This document shows, piece after piece, positions 8,406 to 16,618 of a stretch of 64,000 nt of DNA. The notes below the pieces were generated by a model. That model saw only the letters and a list, made by a program, of their open reading frames with translations. It was not told where the DNA came from and made no database searches. A program made the translations under genes and the position numbers. The stretch is from the NCBI RefSeq assembly GCF_004365175.1, contig NZ_SOCE01000001.1:5277403-5341402 (forward strand), read 5' to 3'. Each line of letters opens with the position of its first letter. Position 1 is the stretch's first letter. This stretch comes from Kribbella voronezhensis (lineage in GTDB: Bacteria > Actinomycetota > Actinomycetes > Propionibacteriales > Kribbellaceae).

Positions 8406-9167
8406 ATGGTTGTGCGTGCGTTGAGCTTTGGGACGGTGGCGGAGGCGTACGAAAGGTTCCGGCCCGGGTACCCGGTGGAACTCCTCGAGCTGGTGACGGC
8501 GTACGCCGGTATGCCGATCCGAAACGCTCTCGAGATCGGCGCCGGGACAGGCAAGGCGACGCGCCTGTTTGCGCAGGCAGGGATCGCCGTCACGGCGACC
8601 GAGCCGGACGCTGCCATGCTCGCCGAGCTACGCAAACACCTGCCGACAAACGTCACCACCGCGCAGGCCGCCTTCGAGGATCTGCCCCTGGATTCGGCGT
8701 ACGACCTGGTCTACTCGGCCGCCGCCCTGCACTGGACCAACCCTGAAGGCCGGTGGGCCCGCATGTCCGCACTCGTCCGACCGGGCGGCGTGTTCGCCTC
8801 GTTCGGAGTACCGATCCAACTGGCCGACCCGGCGCTCCAGGATGCCGCGCGCGCGGCACGTGCCCCGTACCTGGAGGACGACGGCATCCCATCGCCCGAC
8901 GGCACCCCCGCGGATCGCCCGATGCAATGGCCCGGCACGGAGCTCCAGCAATCCGAGTGGTTCACCGACGTCCAGCAGTCGGTGATCGAAAGACGCCTGA
9001 CGATCAGCGCCCACGACTACATCGGACAACTCTCCACAGTCTCGGCCTACGTAATGCTGCCACCCGCCGATCGCAACGAGGTCTTCCGCCGAACCCTCGA
9101 GATCCTCCCCGAAACCGTAGAACTCGACGCCCAAATCCACCTCCACCTAGCCCGCCGCCTCCCTTGA
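8406..9167 (+). CDS. class I SAM-dependent methyltransferase
   Basis: A 253-aa protein with the Rossmann methyltransferase motifs: motif I ALEIGAGTGKAT (about residues 41-52), the acidic post-I region ATEPDAAML, motif II DLVYSAAALHW (about 100-110) and motif III VRPGGVFASFG. The YERFRPGYP start resembles the UbiE/trans-aconitate-like methyltransferase group. The substrate is not predictable. The start codon is not certain because no good ribosome binding site is at normal distance. Confidence 0.85.
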   Translation: MVVRALSFGTVAEAYERFRPGYPVELLELVTAYAGMPIRNALEIGAGTGKATRLFAQAGIAVTATEPDAAMLAELRKHLPTNVTTAQAAFEDLPLDSAYDLVYSAAALHWTNPEGRWARMSALVRPGGVFASFGVPIQLADPALQDAARAARAPYLEDDGIPSPDGTPADRPMQWPGTELQQSEWFTDVQQSVIERRLTISAHDYIGQLSTVSAYVMLPPADRNEVFRRTLEILPETVELDAQIHLHLARRLP

Positions 9168-9260
9168 TCCAACACCTCTCTTGCGGTGATGCCTGTAGCA
9201 GTTCGGGTTAGCAGACAGGATCGGCGCTGGGGTTGGAGTTCGAGCGGGCTACATGAAAGC

Positions 9261-9286
9261 GGGCGTCACCTCGAGAGGTGACGCCC
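9261..9286. terminator. bidirectional terminator hairpin
   Basis: A perfect 11-bp stem GGGCGTCACCT/AGGTGACGCCC with loop CGAG lies between the convergent methyltransferase and msrA genes. Confidence 0.75.
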
Positions 9287-9414
9287 ACCTTTGGGAACTT
9301 GGCTGGTGACGCGCACGCATCTTCAGCCGCGACGTAGGAGCGGCGACCCGGGGTGGGTGGGTCGAGCGGCCGACGTAGGAGGCGCGATGCGGGCGCTTCC
9401 CGTAGTACTAGGTG

Positions 9415-10059
9415 TTACTCCGGGAACGGCACTCCGGTGTTGCTGTGGCAGCGGTAGCCGTTCGGGTTTTTGTAGCTGGAAAGGTACTGCTGGTGGTAGC
9501 CCTCGGCGTAGTAGTGGGAGCCTAGGGGAGCGATCTCGGTGGTGATGTCGCCGTAGCCGAGGGGCTTGATGACCGGGGCGTAGAGGTCGCGGGTGCGTTC
9601 GGCTTCGGTGCGCTGGGCGTCGGTGGTGTAGTAGATGGCCGAGCGGTACTGCGAGCCGAGGTCGTTGCCCTGGCGCATGCCCTGGGTCGGGTCGTGGGTT
9701 TCCCAGAAGACCTTCAGCAGGTCGGTGAAGGTGGTCTTGGTGGGGTCGTAGACGACGCGGACCGCCTCGGTGTGGCCGGTGCGGCCGGTGCAGACCTCCT
9801 CGTACGACGGGTTGGGTGTGTACCCACCCGCGTAGCCGACGGCTGTCGTGTAGACGCCGGGCTGCTGCCAGAAGATCTCCTCGGTGCCCCAGAAGCAGCC
9901 GGTGCCGAACCAGACTTCCTCGAAGCCGGCCGGAGCGGGCGCGGTCTGCGGCGTACCGAGCACGATGTTGTCCGCCGGTACGGCGAATCCGGGCTCCTGG
10001 CGGCCGGGCAGGGCAGCCTCGGGCTCGACCAGGGCTGTGTTGCGCTTGAAGAACGACAT
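9415..10059 (-). CDS. msrA: peptide-methionine (S)-S-oxide reductase MsrA
   Basis: A 214-aa protein that reduces the S-epimer of methionine sulfoxide. The catalytic motif GCFWG is at residues 54-58 (Cys55). GYAGGYTPNPSYEEVCTGRTGHTEAV and DPTQGMRQGNDLGSQYRSAI are family signatures (given here in part), and the C-terminal GYRCHSNTGV carries the probable resolving cysteine near residue 204. The enzyme is cytosolic and a stand-alone repair gene here; no msrB is in view. Confidence 0.96.
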   Translation of the reverse strand: MSFFKRNTALVEPEAALPGRQEPGFAVPADNIVLGTPQTAPAPAGFEEVWFGTGCFWGTEEIFWQQPGVYTTAVGYAGGYTPNPSYEEVCTGRTGHTEAVRVVYDPTKTTFTDLLKVFWETHDPTQGMRQGNDLGSQYRSAIYYTTDAQRTEAERTRDLYAPVIKPLGYGDITTEIAPLGSHYYAEGYHQQYLSSYKNPNGYRCHSNTGVPFPE

Positions 10060-10141
10060 CTCACGCCTCTCGCAGAGTGACTTTCATAGTCTCTCAACGC
10101 CGCCCCGCGGGCGAACCTTCCCCCACCCGATTACGGGACGC

Positions 10142-11578
10142 TCACGCGATCATCGCCGTACGCCGAGGTGGCGCTCCGGCAGCCAGTCCGGCGTACGAGT
10201 CGGCCAGTCGCCGTACTGCGTCACGCAGCGTGTCCGCGTCGAGCGTGTACGGCAACCGCAGGAAGCTCTCCAGACCCCCGTCCGGGGAGAAGCGAGAGCC
10301 GGCCACCACCAGTACGCCGTTGCGCTGCGCGACCCCGACCAGGCTGGAGCCGACCGGATCGGGCAACTCGCACCACAGCGACAATCCGCCACCCGGTACC
10401 TCGAACCGCCACGACGGCAGCGAGGATCGCAAGGCATCCGCGAGTGCGTCCCGTTGCAAAGCCAGCGCAGTACGCCGTTCCGCCAGTACTCCGGCGCGCT
10501 CCCGCAGCAACCGGCAGACGACCAGTTGCTCCAGCACCGGCGCCCCCAGATCCAGCGAGCCCCGAGCGTCGAGGATGCGAGCAACCAGTGCCTCCGGCGC
10601 CCGGATCCACCCGATCCGCAGCCCGCCCCAGAACGACTTGCTCACCGACCCGACCGTGATCACACCCGCCGGATCGAACAGTGCGAACGGCGGCGGCATC
10701 TCCTGCCCGTCCAGCGCCAACTCGAACAGCGTCTCGTCGATGATCGCCGTCGTCCGTGCACGGGCGAACGCGATCGCCAACCGCTGCCGATCGGCCGCAG
10801 ACATCAACCAGCCGGTCGGATTCTGGAAGTCGACCACCATCCAGGCGGCCCGCGGCGACGTCTGCCGGATAGTTGCCTCCAGCAATGGAAGGTCCCAGCC
10901 GCCGGGACTCATCGGGACGGCGACCACCCGGCAACCGCTGCGCCGGATGGCATCCACCGAGTTCGGGTGGGTCGGGCTCTCGGTCAGCACCCGGTCGCCG
11001 ATCTGCGTCATCGCCCGGATCGCGATGGACGTCGCGGCCAGCGCGCCGGCGGTGACGATGATCTGGTCGGGCGAGGTGGCCAGTCCGCGAGCCTCGTACG
11101 ACGCCGCGATCGCCTCGCGCAACTCGGGCAACCCTTGTGGGTGGTAGCCGGGAGTCGCCAAATGCCGCGGGAGATCTTCGAGCGCCTCGCCGACCGCAGT
11201 ACTGATTCCCGGTACCGCGGGGGAGGCCGCGCAAGTGAAGTCGTAGAGCCCTTCCGTGTCGATCCCGGGCGCGTGGTGACGGCCGAGTTCGGGCTCGATC
11301 TTCGACGGGAGCGAGGTGACGCTGCCCGAACCGCGGCGGCTGGTGAGGTAGCCGCGGTCGCGCAGTTCGCGGTACGCCGAGGCGACGGTCGTCCGGCTGA
11401 CTCCGAGGGCGTCGGTGAGTTCGCGCTCGCTCGGCACCCGAGCGCCGGGCATGATCCGGCCGTCGGCGATCAGCAGCCGGAGCCGCTCGGCAAGACTCCG
11501 GTACGCCGGGCCGGAGGCGCCCGACCAGTCACCGAGCAGGCCGGAGAGGGTGCTCGCCGGGACATGTTGGCCTGTCAT
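10142..11578 (-). CDS. MocR/PdxR-type transcription factor (GntR HTH fused to aminotransferase fold)
   Basis: A 478-aa fusion. Residues about 25-95 are a GntR winged helix (SERELTDALGVSRTTVASAYRELR), and the rest is a fold-type I aminotransferase domain with the PLP-binding SVSKSFWGGLRIGW segment. MocR regulators bind PLP as effector and often control vitamin B6, amino acid or membrane genes. It is divergent from a YczE-type gene, a widespread pairing. I prefer ATG 11578 to GTG 11587 because AATAGT lies 7 nt upstream of 11578, a leaderless-like spacing. Confidence 0.9.
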   Translation of the reverse strand: MTGQHVPASTLSGLLGDWSGASGPAYRSLAERLRLLIADGRIMPGARVPSERELTDALGVSRTTVASAYRELRDRGYLTSRRGSGSVTSLPSKIEPELGRHHAPGIDTEGLYDFTCAASPAVPGISTAVGEALEDLPRHLATPGYHPQGLPELREAIAASYEARGLATSPDQIIVTAGALAATSIAIRAMTQIGDRVLTESPTHPNSVDAIRRSGCRVVAVPMSPGGWDLPLLEATIRQTSPRAAWMVVDFQNPTGWLMSAADRQRLAIAFARARTTAIIDETLFELALDGQEMPPPFALFDPAGVITVGSVSKSFWGGLRIGWIRAPEALVARILDARGSLDLGAPVLEQLVVCRLLRERAGVLAERRTALALQRDALADALRSSLPSWRFEVPGGGLSLWCELPDPVGSSLVGVAQRNGVLVVAGSRFSPDGGLESFLRLPYTLDADTLRDAVRRLADSYAGLAAGAPPRRTAMIA

Positions 11579-11596
11579 GCGGTCCACTATTGCTCA

Positions 11597-11621
11597 ATTG
11601 GCTATCGAACACCAGGCCAAT
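11597..11621. promoter_or_regulatory. possible MocR operator between the divergent genes
   Basis: ATTGGC (11597-11602) and GCCAAT (11616-11621) are inverted arms 13 nt apart in the 62-bp intergenic region. This is a suitable location for the MocR protein to control both genes, but the arms are short. Confidence 0.35.
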
Positions 11622-11640
11622 CGCCCGCAAACTGGTTCGT

Positions 11641-12303
11641 GTGACCGCCACTGCCGAAGCCCCGCGCGCTCTTGCCGCCCTCAACCCGATCCAGCAGCTC
11701 CAAGCGGGCCAGTTGCCGCGCCGCCTCGTGCAGCTGTACGTCGGGCTCACCCTGTACGGCGCTTCGATGGGCCTGATGATCCAGGGCAACCTCGGCCTCG
11801 ATCCCTGGGACGTGCTGCACTCGGGCATCACCAAGCATCTCGACGTCAGCTTCGGCACCGTGGTGATCGCGATGAGCTTCGTGGTGTTGCTCGGGTGGAT
11901 CCCGCTGCGGCAGTGGCCCGGGCTCGGCACGATCAGCAACGCCATCGTGATCGGGCTGGTGACCGACCTGACGCTGTCGACGGTGGATCGCCCGGACGCG
12001 CTCTGGCTGCGCATCGTCTTCATGGCCAGCGGAATCGTGGTCAACGCGCTGGCCGGTGCGCTCTACATCGGCGCGCAATTCGGCCCCGGTCCGCGCGACG
12101 GGCTGATGACGGGCCTCGTACGGCGTACTGGTCTCAGCGTGCGCCTGGTCCGGACGACCCTGGAGGTCACCGTGCTCGCGATCGGCTGGCTACTCGGCGG
12201 CGTCGTCGGCTTCGGAACCGTCGCCTACGCCCTCGCCATCGGACCGCTGGTCCACTTCCTCCTTCCCCTCTTCACCGTCCGCTTGCCCGCAGCAACCAAG
12301 TAG
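11641..12303 (+). CDS. YczE/YyaS/YitT family membrane protein
   Basis: A 220-aa protein with five to six membrane segments. The sequence GLTLYGASMGLMIQGNLGLDPWDVL followed by GTVVIAMSFVVLLGWIPL is characteristic of the YczE family (only part of it is quoted). Members are usually encoded next to a MocR regulator, as here. The transported substrate is not established. GTG 11641 is the likely start; the frame extends upstream to a TTG inside the MocR operator region. The gene ends at a very strong hairpin. Confidence 0.85.
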   Translation: MTATAEAPRALAALNPIQQLQAGQLPRRLVQLYVGLTLYGASMGLMIQGNLGLDPWDVLHSGITKHLDVSFGTVVIAMSFVVLLGWIPLRQWPGLGTISNAIVIGLVTDLTLSTVDRPDALWLRIVFMASGIVVNALAGALYIGAQFGPGPRDGLMTGLVRRTGLSVRLVRTTLEVTVLAIGWLLGGVVGFGTVAYALAIGPLVHFLLPLFTVRLPAATK

Positions 12304-12332
12304 TCCGCGCCGGAAGGCGGGGAACCAAAGCA

Positions 12333-12374
12333 AGCTGCGAGGCCGGCCCGCAGGGGTGGGCCGGCCTCGCAGCT
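12333..12374. terminator. strong bidirectional terminator hairpin
   Basis: A perfect 17-bp stem (arms 12333-12349 and 12358-12374) with an 8-nt loop lies between the convergent YczE gene and the helical-protein gene. Confidence 0.85.
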
Positions 12375-12399
12375 GTCAGTAGCTGTGCGGTAGTTGCTG

Positions 12400-13329
12400 T
12401 CAGCGCTCGGTTTCGGGGCCGGCTCGGTGTTTGCCGCCGGTTTGCTTGGCCGCTTCGCCTTGGTTCTGCTGGACCTGGGCGCTGGCCTGAGCGGTCGCAG
12501 GCGTTTGGGTGACCGCGCCGCGAGGGTGGGTGGTGCCTTGGAGTGCCCAGGCGGGGTTGTTGGCCTTCTCGGCCGCGGTCGCCTGCGGGGTTTGGCCGCC
12601 CAGGCGTTCGGCTGATTGGCCGAACTGCTGGATGGCGGCGTTCAGTTCGTCCCAGTTCTTGGCGGTACCGATGGCGGCGGCCTGTTCGCTCAGAACCTTG
12701 ACGTCCTTCGGGCTGACCGTGTTCTGAAGCGCGGGGTCGGTCCGGAACGCCTGGAAAGCCGCGCGGGCGGCGTTGGCGCGGACCGACGTGTTGGTCTGCT
12801 TCTCCTTGAACCAGCGCGACACCTTGCCGACCGCGTTCTGACCTGCCGCGACCGCCTGGCGGCCGGCGGCGGCCACCTGGCGTCCGGCGTCGGCGATCCC
12901 GCGACCTGCTGCCGTCGCCCCGTCGATCGCCCGGTACGCGACACCCGTGGCAGCCGCCGCGGTCCACTCAGCCGCCCCGGCAACGTTGTCCCGGCCGCGC
13001 TGACCCATCTCGGTCAGCCGCGCCGCGGCTTCCTGCCCGCCTTCAACCGTGCGGTCCACCGCCGTCTGCCCTGCGGCGACGGCGTTCTGCCCGAGGGTGC
13101 GAGCGCCGCTGGCGAGCCGCTGTGCGTAGTCGCTCAGCCGGGCCGCGGTTCGTTGCGCCGACTGGATCACGCGGTTGGTCGCGTTGTAGATCGGTGCGAG
13201 CGCCTGGTGGGTCTGGATCGAGCGCTGCAACGCCTGCTGCTGGCGCGGGTCGAGGTTGGCCAGCCAGTCGAGCGCCTGCTCGCGGTTGCCCTGCTGCCAC
13301 ATACCCGGGCCCTGGTGCGGAGTGGTCAT
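12400..13329 (-). CDS. unrecognised helical, alanine/glutamine-rich protein
   Basis: A 309-aa protein. Residues about 35-180 are a long run of Ala/Gly/Gln helices in which the pattern RxVAAAGRxAVAAGQNAVG recurs, suggesting an amphipathic or coiled helix. Residues about 195-250 (AFQAFRTDPALQNTVSPKDVKVLSEQA) look like a compact helical domain. The last 60 residues are Gln/Thr/Pro-rich. There is no signal peptide. The ATG at 13329 follows AGGAG at a good distance and comes 8 nt after the stop of the gene upstream; the open frame extends further upstream but into that gene. Family unknown. Confidence 0.7.
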   Translation of the reverse strand: MTTPHQGPGMWQQGNREQALDWLANLDPRQQQALQRSIQTHQALAPIYNATNRVIQSAQRTAARLSDYAQRLASGARTLGQNAVAAGQTAVDRTVEGGQEAAARLTEMGQRGRDNVAGAAEWTAAAATGVAYRAIDGATAAGRGIADAGRQVAAAGRQAVAAGQNAVGKVSRWFKEKQTNTSVRANAARAAFQAFRTDPALQNTVSPKDVKVLSEQAAAIGTAKNWDELNAAIQQFGQSAERLGGQTPQATAAEKANNPAWALQGTTHPRGAVTQTPATAQASAQVQQNQGEAAKQTGGKHRAGPETER

Positions 13330-13337
13330 CAGAACTC

Positions 13338-13922
13338 CTAGTCGATGTAGACGGCGTAGTTGACCCCGACGGACGGGGTGAGCGGGTCTCGCGAAGGCGC
13401 GTCGCTGAACAATTGGAGCTGCGCGCCCGGTCGCAGCCAGACGGCGAGATGCCGCCGATCCGCGCCCGCGCCCGGACCCCACTCGTCGAGAAAACCGGGG
13501 TTGCCGACCGAAGTACCGACGTACGCCGGTTCGCCCCAGGTCTTCACCGCGAGGTCGAAGTGCGCCGGCCAGGCGGCGTCGAGCCCGGCCTCCGCCTCGG
13601 CGATGTCGTCCGGTCCGATCTCGTACGCCGACCAGCCGCTCGTCCGCACGTCGGCGAACGCGAGCCCGTCGAACACGATCATCGTGATGCCGCGCCGGGT
13701 GGTGAATCCCCAGGAGGCGGACTCGTCGCCGATCTTCTCGCCCGGCTCGAGCGGCCAGGGCTGCCAGCCGGTCGCGGCTGTCACCCGCTGCACCAGCGCT
13801 CTGACCACCTCTTCACCGGTCCGGTCCGAGTCCGGCCCCGCCACAGCGGTCCAGTCCGGAACCTCGGCCAGATCGGCCATCGCCAACGCGTCGTCGTCGA
13901 GCGACCTGTCCTGCGTCTTCAT
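13338..13922 (-). CDS. unrecognised 194-aa cytosolic protein
   Basis: A protein with a mixed alpha/beta composition, no signal peptide or membrane span, and no motif I recognise. Notable segments are WGFTTRRGITMIVFDG and YVGTSVGNPGFLDEWGPG, and it ends GVNYAVYID. It is first in an operon with the helical protein at 12400-13329, with 8 nt between them. The pair may act together. The upstream 129 bp up to metB holds the divergent promoters. Confidence 0.65.
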   Translation of the reverse strand: MKTQDRSLDDDALAMADLAEVPDWTAVAGPDSDRTGEEVVRALVQRVTAATGWQPWPLEPGEKIGDESASWGFTTRRGITMIVFDGLAFADVRTSGWSAYEIGPDDIAEAEAGLDAAWPAHFDLAVKTWGEPAYVGTSVGNPGFLDEWGPGAGADRRHLAVWLRPGAQLQLFSDAPSRDPLTPSVGVNYAVYID

Positions 13923-14051
13923 CCGCGCTTGAACCCTTCCTCCACAGAGACCGCTTTCCGGCGAACCGGTCCGGATCCTGCTCCATCACGAGCTGTCCAC
14001 GGAACGGTAGGCCCGGATCGGGGTCATCAGACCAGGCCGTACGCTGGTCCG

Positions 14052-15206
14052 GTGACCTACGAACACTCCTACGGATTCGAGACGCTCGCCATCCATGCCG
14101 GGAACGAGCCCGACCCCACCACCGGCTCGGTGGTTCCGCCGATCTACGCGACCAGCACCTACAAGCAGGACGGCGTCGGCGGGCTGCGCAACGGCTACGA
14201 GTACTCCCGGTCGGCCAACCCGACCCGGACCGCGCTCGAGGAGTGTCTGGCCGCGATCGAGGCCGGGACGAGAGGGTTCGCCTTCGCCAGCGGCCTGGCC
14301 GCCGAGGACACGCTGATCCGCTCGCTCTGTGTGCCGGGGGACCATGTGGTCTTCCCCGACGACGCGTACGGCGGCACGTTCCGGCTGTTCTCGAAGGTGC
14401 TCGGCAACTGGGGCGTCGAGATGACCCCGGCGGCCGTCACGCACCCGGAGGCGATCCGGGCCGCGATCCGTCCGGGCAAGACCAAGATCGTCTGGCTGGA
14501 GACGCCGACCAACCCGCTGCTGAACGTGGCCGACATCGCCATCGTGGCGCAGATCGCTCACGACGCCGGTGCGTTGCTGGTGGTGGACAACACGTTCGCC
14601 TCGCCGTACCTGCAGCAGCCGCTCGAGCTCGGTGCCGACGTGGTGGTGCACTCGACCACGAAGTACATGGGCGGTCACTCGGACGTCGTCGGCGGTGCGC
14701 TGATCGTTCGCGACGCGGAGCTGGCCGACAAGATCGCCTTCCACCAGAACGCGATCGGTGCCGTCGCCGGGCCGTTCGACGCCTGGCTGGTACTGCGGGG
14801 CATCAAGACCCTGGGCGTTCGGATGGACCGGCACAGCGACAACGCCGAGAAGGTCGTCGAGTTCCTGCAGCGCCACAAGGGCGTCACCTCGGTGCTCTAC
14901 CCGGGCGTCGACGGCCACCCCGGCCACGAGACCGCGGCCAAGCAGATGAAGCGCTTCGGCGGCATCGTGTCGTTCCGGGTGACCGGCGGCGAGCAGCACG
15001 CGCTGGACATCTGCAACAAGGCCGAGGTCTTCACCCTGGGCGAGTCGCTGGGCGGCGTCGAGTCGCTGATCGAGCACCCGGGCAAGATGACCCACGCCTC
15101 GGTCGCCGGCACCCCGCTGGAGGTCCCGGCGGACCTGATCCGGCTCAGCGTCGGCATCGAGACGATCGACGACCTGCTGGCCGATCTCGACCGCGCAATG
15201 TCCTGA
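14052..15206 (+). CDS. metB: cystathionine gamma-synthase / trans-sulfuration PLP enzyme
   Basis: A 384-aa Cys/Met-metabolism PLP enzyme. Motifs are YEYSRSANPTRTALE (50-64), DNTFASPYLQQP (179-190) and the PLP-lysine segment HSTTKYMGGHSD with Lys204. It forms cystathionine from an acylated homoserine and cysteine; closely related enzymes catalyse cystathionine gamma-lysis or O-acetylhomoserine sulfhydrylation, so the exact reaction needs testing. GTG 14052 is fixed by TACGCT (14040-14045) 6 nt upstream, a leaderless start. The longer open frame upstream is not coding. It overlaps glmL by 1 nt. Confidence 0.9.
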   Translation: MTYEHSYGFETLAIHAGNEPDPTTGSVVPPIYATSTYKQDGVGGLRNGYEYSRSANPTRTALEECLAAIEAGTRGFAFASGLAAEDTLIRSLCVPGDHVVFPDDAYGGTFRLFSKVLGNWGVEMTPAAVTHPEAIRAAIRPGKTKIVWLETPTNPLLNVADIAIVAQIAHDAGALLVVDNTFASPYLQQPLELGADVVVHSTTKYMGGHSDVVGGALIVRDAELADKIAFHQNAIGAVAGPFDAWLVLRGIKTLGVRMDRHSDNAEKVVEFLQRHKGVTSVLYPGVDGHPGHETAAKQMKRFGGIVSFRVTGGEQHALDICNKAEVFTLGESLGGVESLIEHPGKMTHASVAGTPLEVPADLIRLSVGIETIDDLLADLDRAMS

Positions 15207-16588
15207 TGCAGTCCTTTGTGGCGGTCGACTTCGGGTCGACCTTCACGAAGGCGATCGCGGTGGACGCCGGCTCGGGTGAGTTGATCGCCCGGGCCGAACA
15301 CCGCACCACGATCGACACCGACGTGCTGGACGGCTATCAGGCCTGCCGTACCGCGCTTCTCGCGGTCGACAAGGGGATCGCCAAGGCCGAGGTGCTCGCC
15401 TGTTCGAGTGCGGGTGGCGGTCTGCGGATCGGTGTCGTTGGCAACGAAGAGCTCGTCACCGCCGAAGCGGGCCGCCGGGTGGCGTTGTCGAGCGGTGGCC
15501 GGGTGGTTGCCGTGGTCAACGGTGGACTGACGGCGACGTCTCTGAAGGCGTTGCGGGCCGAACGTCCGGACGTGGTGCTGTTGCTGGGCGGCACGGACGG
15601 CGGCAACTCCGCCGTACTGGAGAACGCGGCAGCCGTGCTCGCGAAGTACAAGTGGCGTCGGCCGGTGGTTGCTGCTGGCAACATCGAGGCACAGGGTGTG
15701 GTCGGCTCCATGCTTGCCGAGGGCAACGTGCCGCACGTGCTGGCGGACAACGTCGTACCGGAGATCGGGGTGTTCGCGCCCGACAGTGCGCGGGCCGCGA
15801 TCCGGGAGATGTTCCTGGCGCACGTGATCGGTGGCAAGAACCTGTCGCGCGATCCCGGGTTCGCCCGGATGGTCCGCGCCGCGACGCCTGACGTCGTACT
15901 ACGAGGTGTCGAGGTGCTCGCGTCGTTGCACGGCGATGTCGCCGTGGTCGACATCGGCGGGGCGACCACCGACGTCCACTCGGTGATCGAACTCGACCCG
16001 GAGGACGCGAACCTCGGCCGCGAGGTGGTCGCCACGCACCCGGTCACGCGCACTGTCGAAGGTGACCTCGGGATGCGGTGGAGCGCCGTACCGGTGGTCG
16101 CCGCCGGGGTCGAGGCTGGGCTGATCCCGGAGGATCCGGTACTGCGGGTTGCGGCGAAGCGGCGGCACGACGAGCCGTCGTACCTGCCGGATTCGGCCGA
16201 CGAGACGTCGTACGACGAACTGCTGGCGCGGGTGGCCGTGACGGTGGCGTTGCGGCGGCATGCGGGGCGGCAGCGGGTGGTGTTCGGTCCGGGTGGGCGG
16301 GTGATCGAGCGGTCCGGCAAGGATCTGCGCGAGGTGGATCTGCTGGTCGGGTCCGGGGGAGTGCTCCGGCACAACGGTCCTGACCTCGCGGCCCGGGTAC
16401 TGGGAGCGGTCGCTGCCGGCGCCCAGGAGGAGGGCTGGCTGGTGCCTTCGGGGGCACGGACCTGCGTGGACACGGAGTACGTCCTTGCTGGGGTCGGGCT
16501 GCTCGCCGATGTCGCCCCGGTCGCCGCGGAAGGTCTCGCCCGGCGGGTGGGCTCGAACATTCATGGAACCGGTACTACGGGGAACTAG
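15206..16588 (+). CDS. glmL: GlmL/MutL-type ASKHA ATPase (glutamate mutase reactivator family)
   Basis: A 460-aa protein with the actin-like ATPase signature: phosphate-1 loop VDFGSTFTKAIAVD near the N-terminus and phosphate-2 VVDIGGATTDVHSV at about residues 248-261. This is the family of MutL/GlmL proteins linked to B12-dependent glutamate mutase, not the DNA mismatch-repair MutL. In known clusters it sits beside glmS/glmE (or other B12 mutases), thought to reactivate the enzyme. Neither mutase subunit is in this window; instead it overlaps metB (TGATG) and precedes an AI-2E family transporter. Confidence 0.85.
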   Translation: MQSFVAVDFGSTFTKAIAVDAGSGELIARAEHRTTIDTDVLDGYQACRTALLAVDKGIAKAEVLACSSAGGGLRIGVVGNEELVTAEAGRRVALSSGGRVVAVVNGGLTATSLKALRAERPDVVLLLGGTDGGNSAVLENAAAVLAKYKWRRPVVAAGNIEAQGVVGSMLAEGNVPHVLADNVVPEIGVFAPDSARAAIREMFLAHVIGGKNLSRDPGFARMVRAATPDVVLRGVEVLASLHGDVAVVDIGGATTDVHSVIELDPEDANLGREVVATHPVTRTVEGDLGMRWSAVPVVAAGVEAGLIPEDPVLRVAAKRRHDEPSYLPDSADETSYDELLARVAVTVALRRHAGRQRVVFGPGGRVIERSGKDLREVDLLVGSGGVLRHNGPDLAARVLGAVAAGAQEEGWLVPSGARTCVDTEYVLAGVGLLADVAPVAAEGLARRVGSNIHGTGTTGN

Positions 16589-16618
16589 TCTCAGCAGGAC
16601 CTGAGACCCGGAGGTGCC

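Noticed and set aside
13122..14051. N-terminal extension of metB (open frame back to 13122)
   Set aside because: Homology to cystathionine synthases begins right after GTG 14052, and a -10 hexamer precedes it by 6 nt.
15206..16588. DNA mismatch repair MutL
   Set aside because: Sequence is an actin-like ASKHA ATPase, without GHKL ATPase motifs; only the name is shared.
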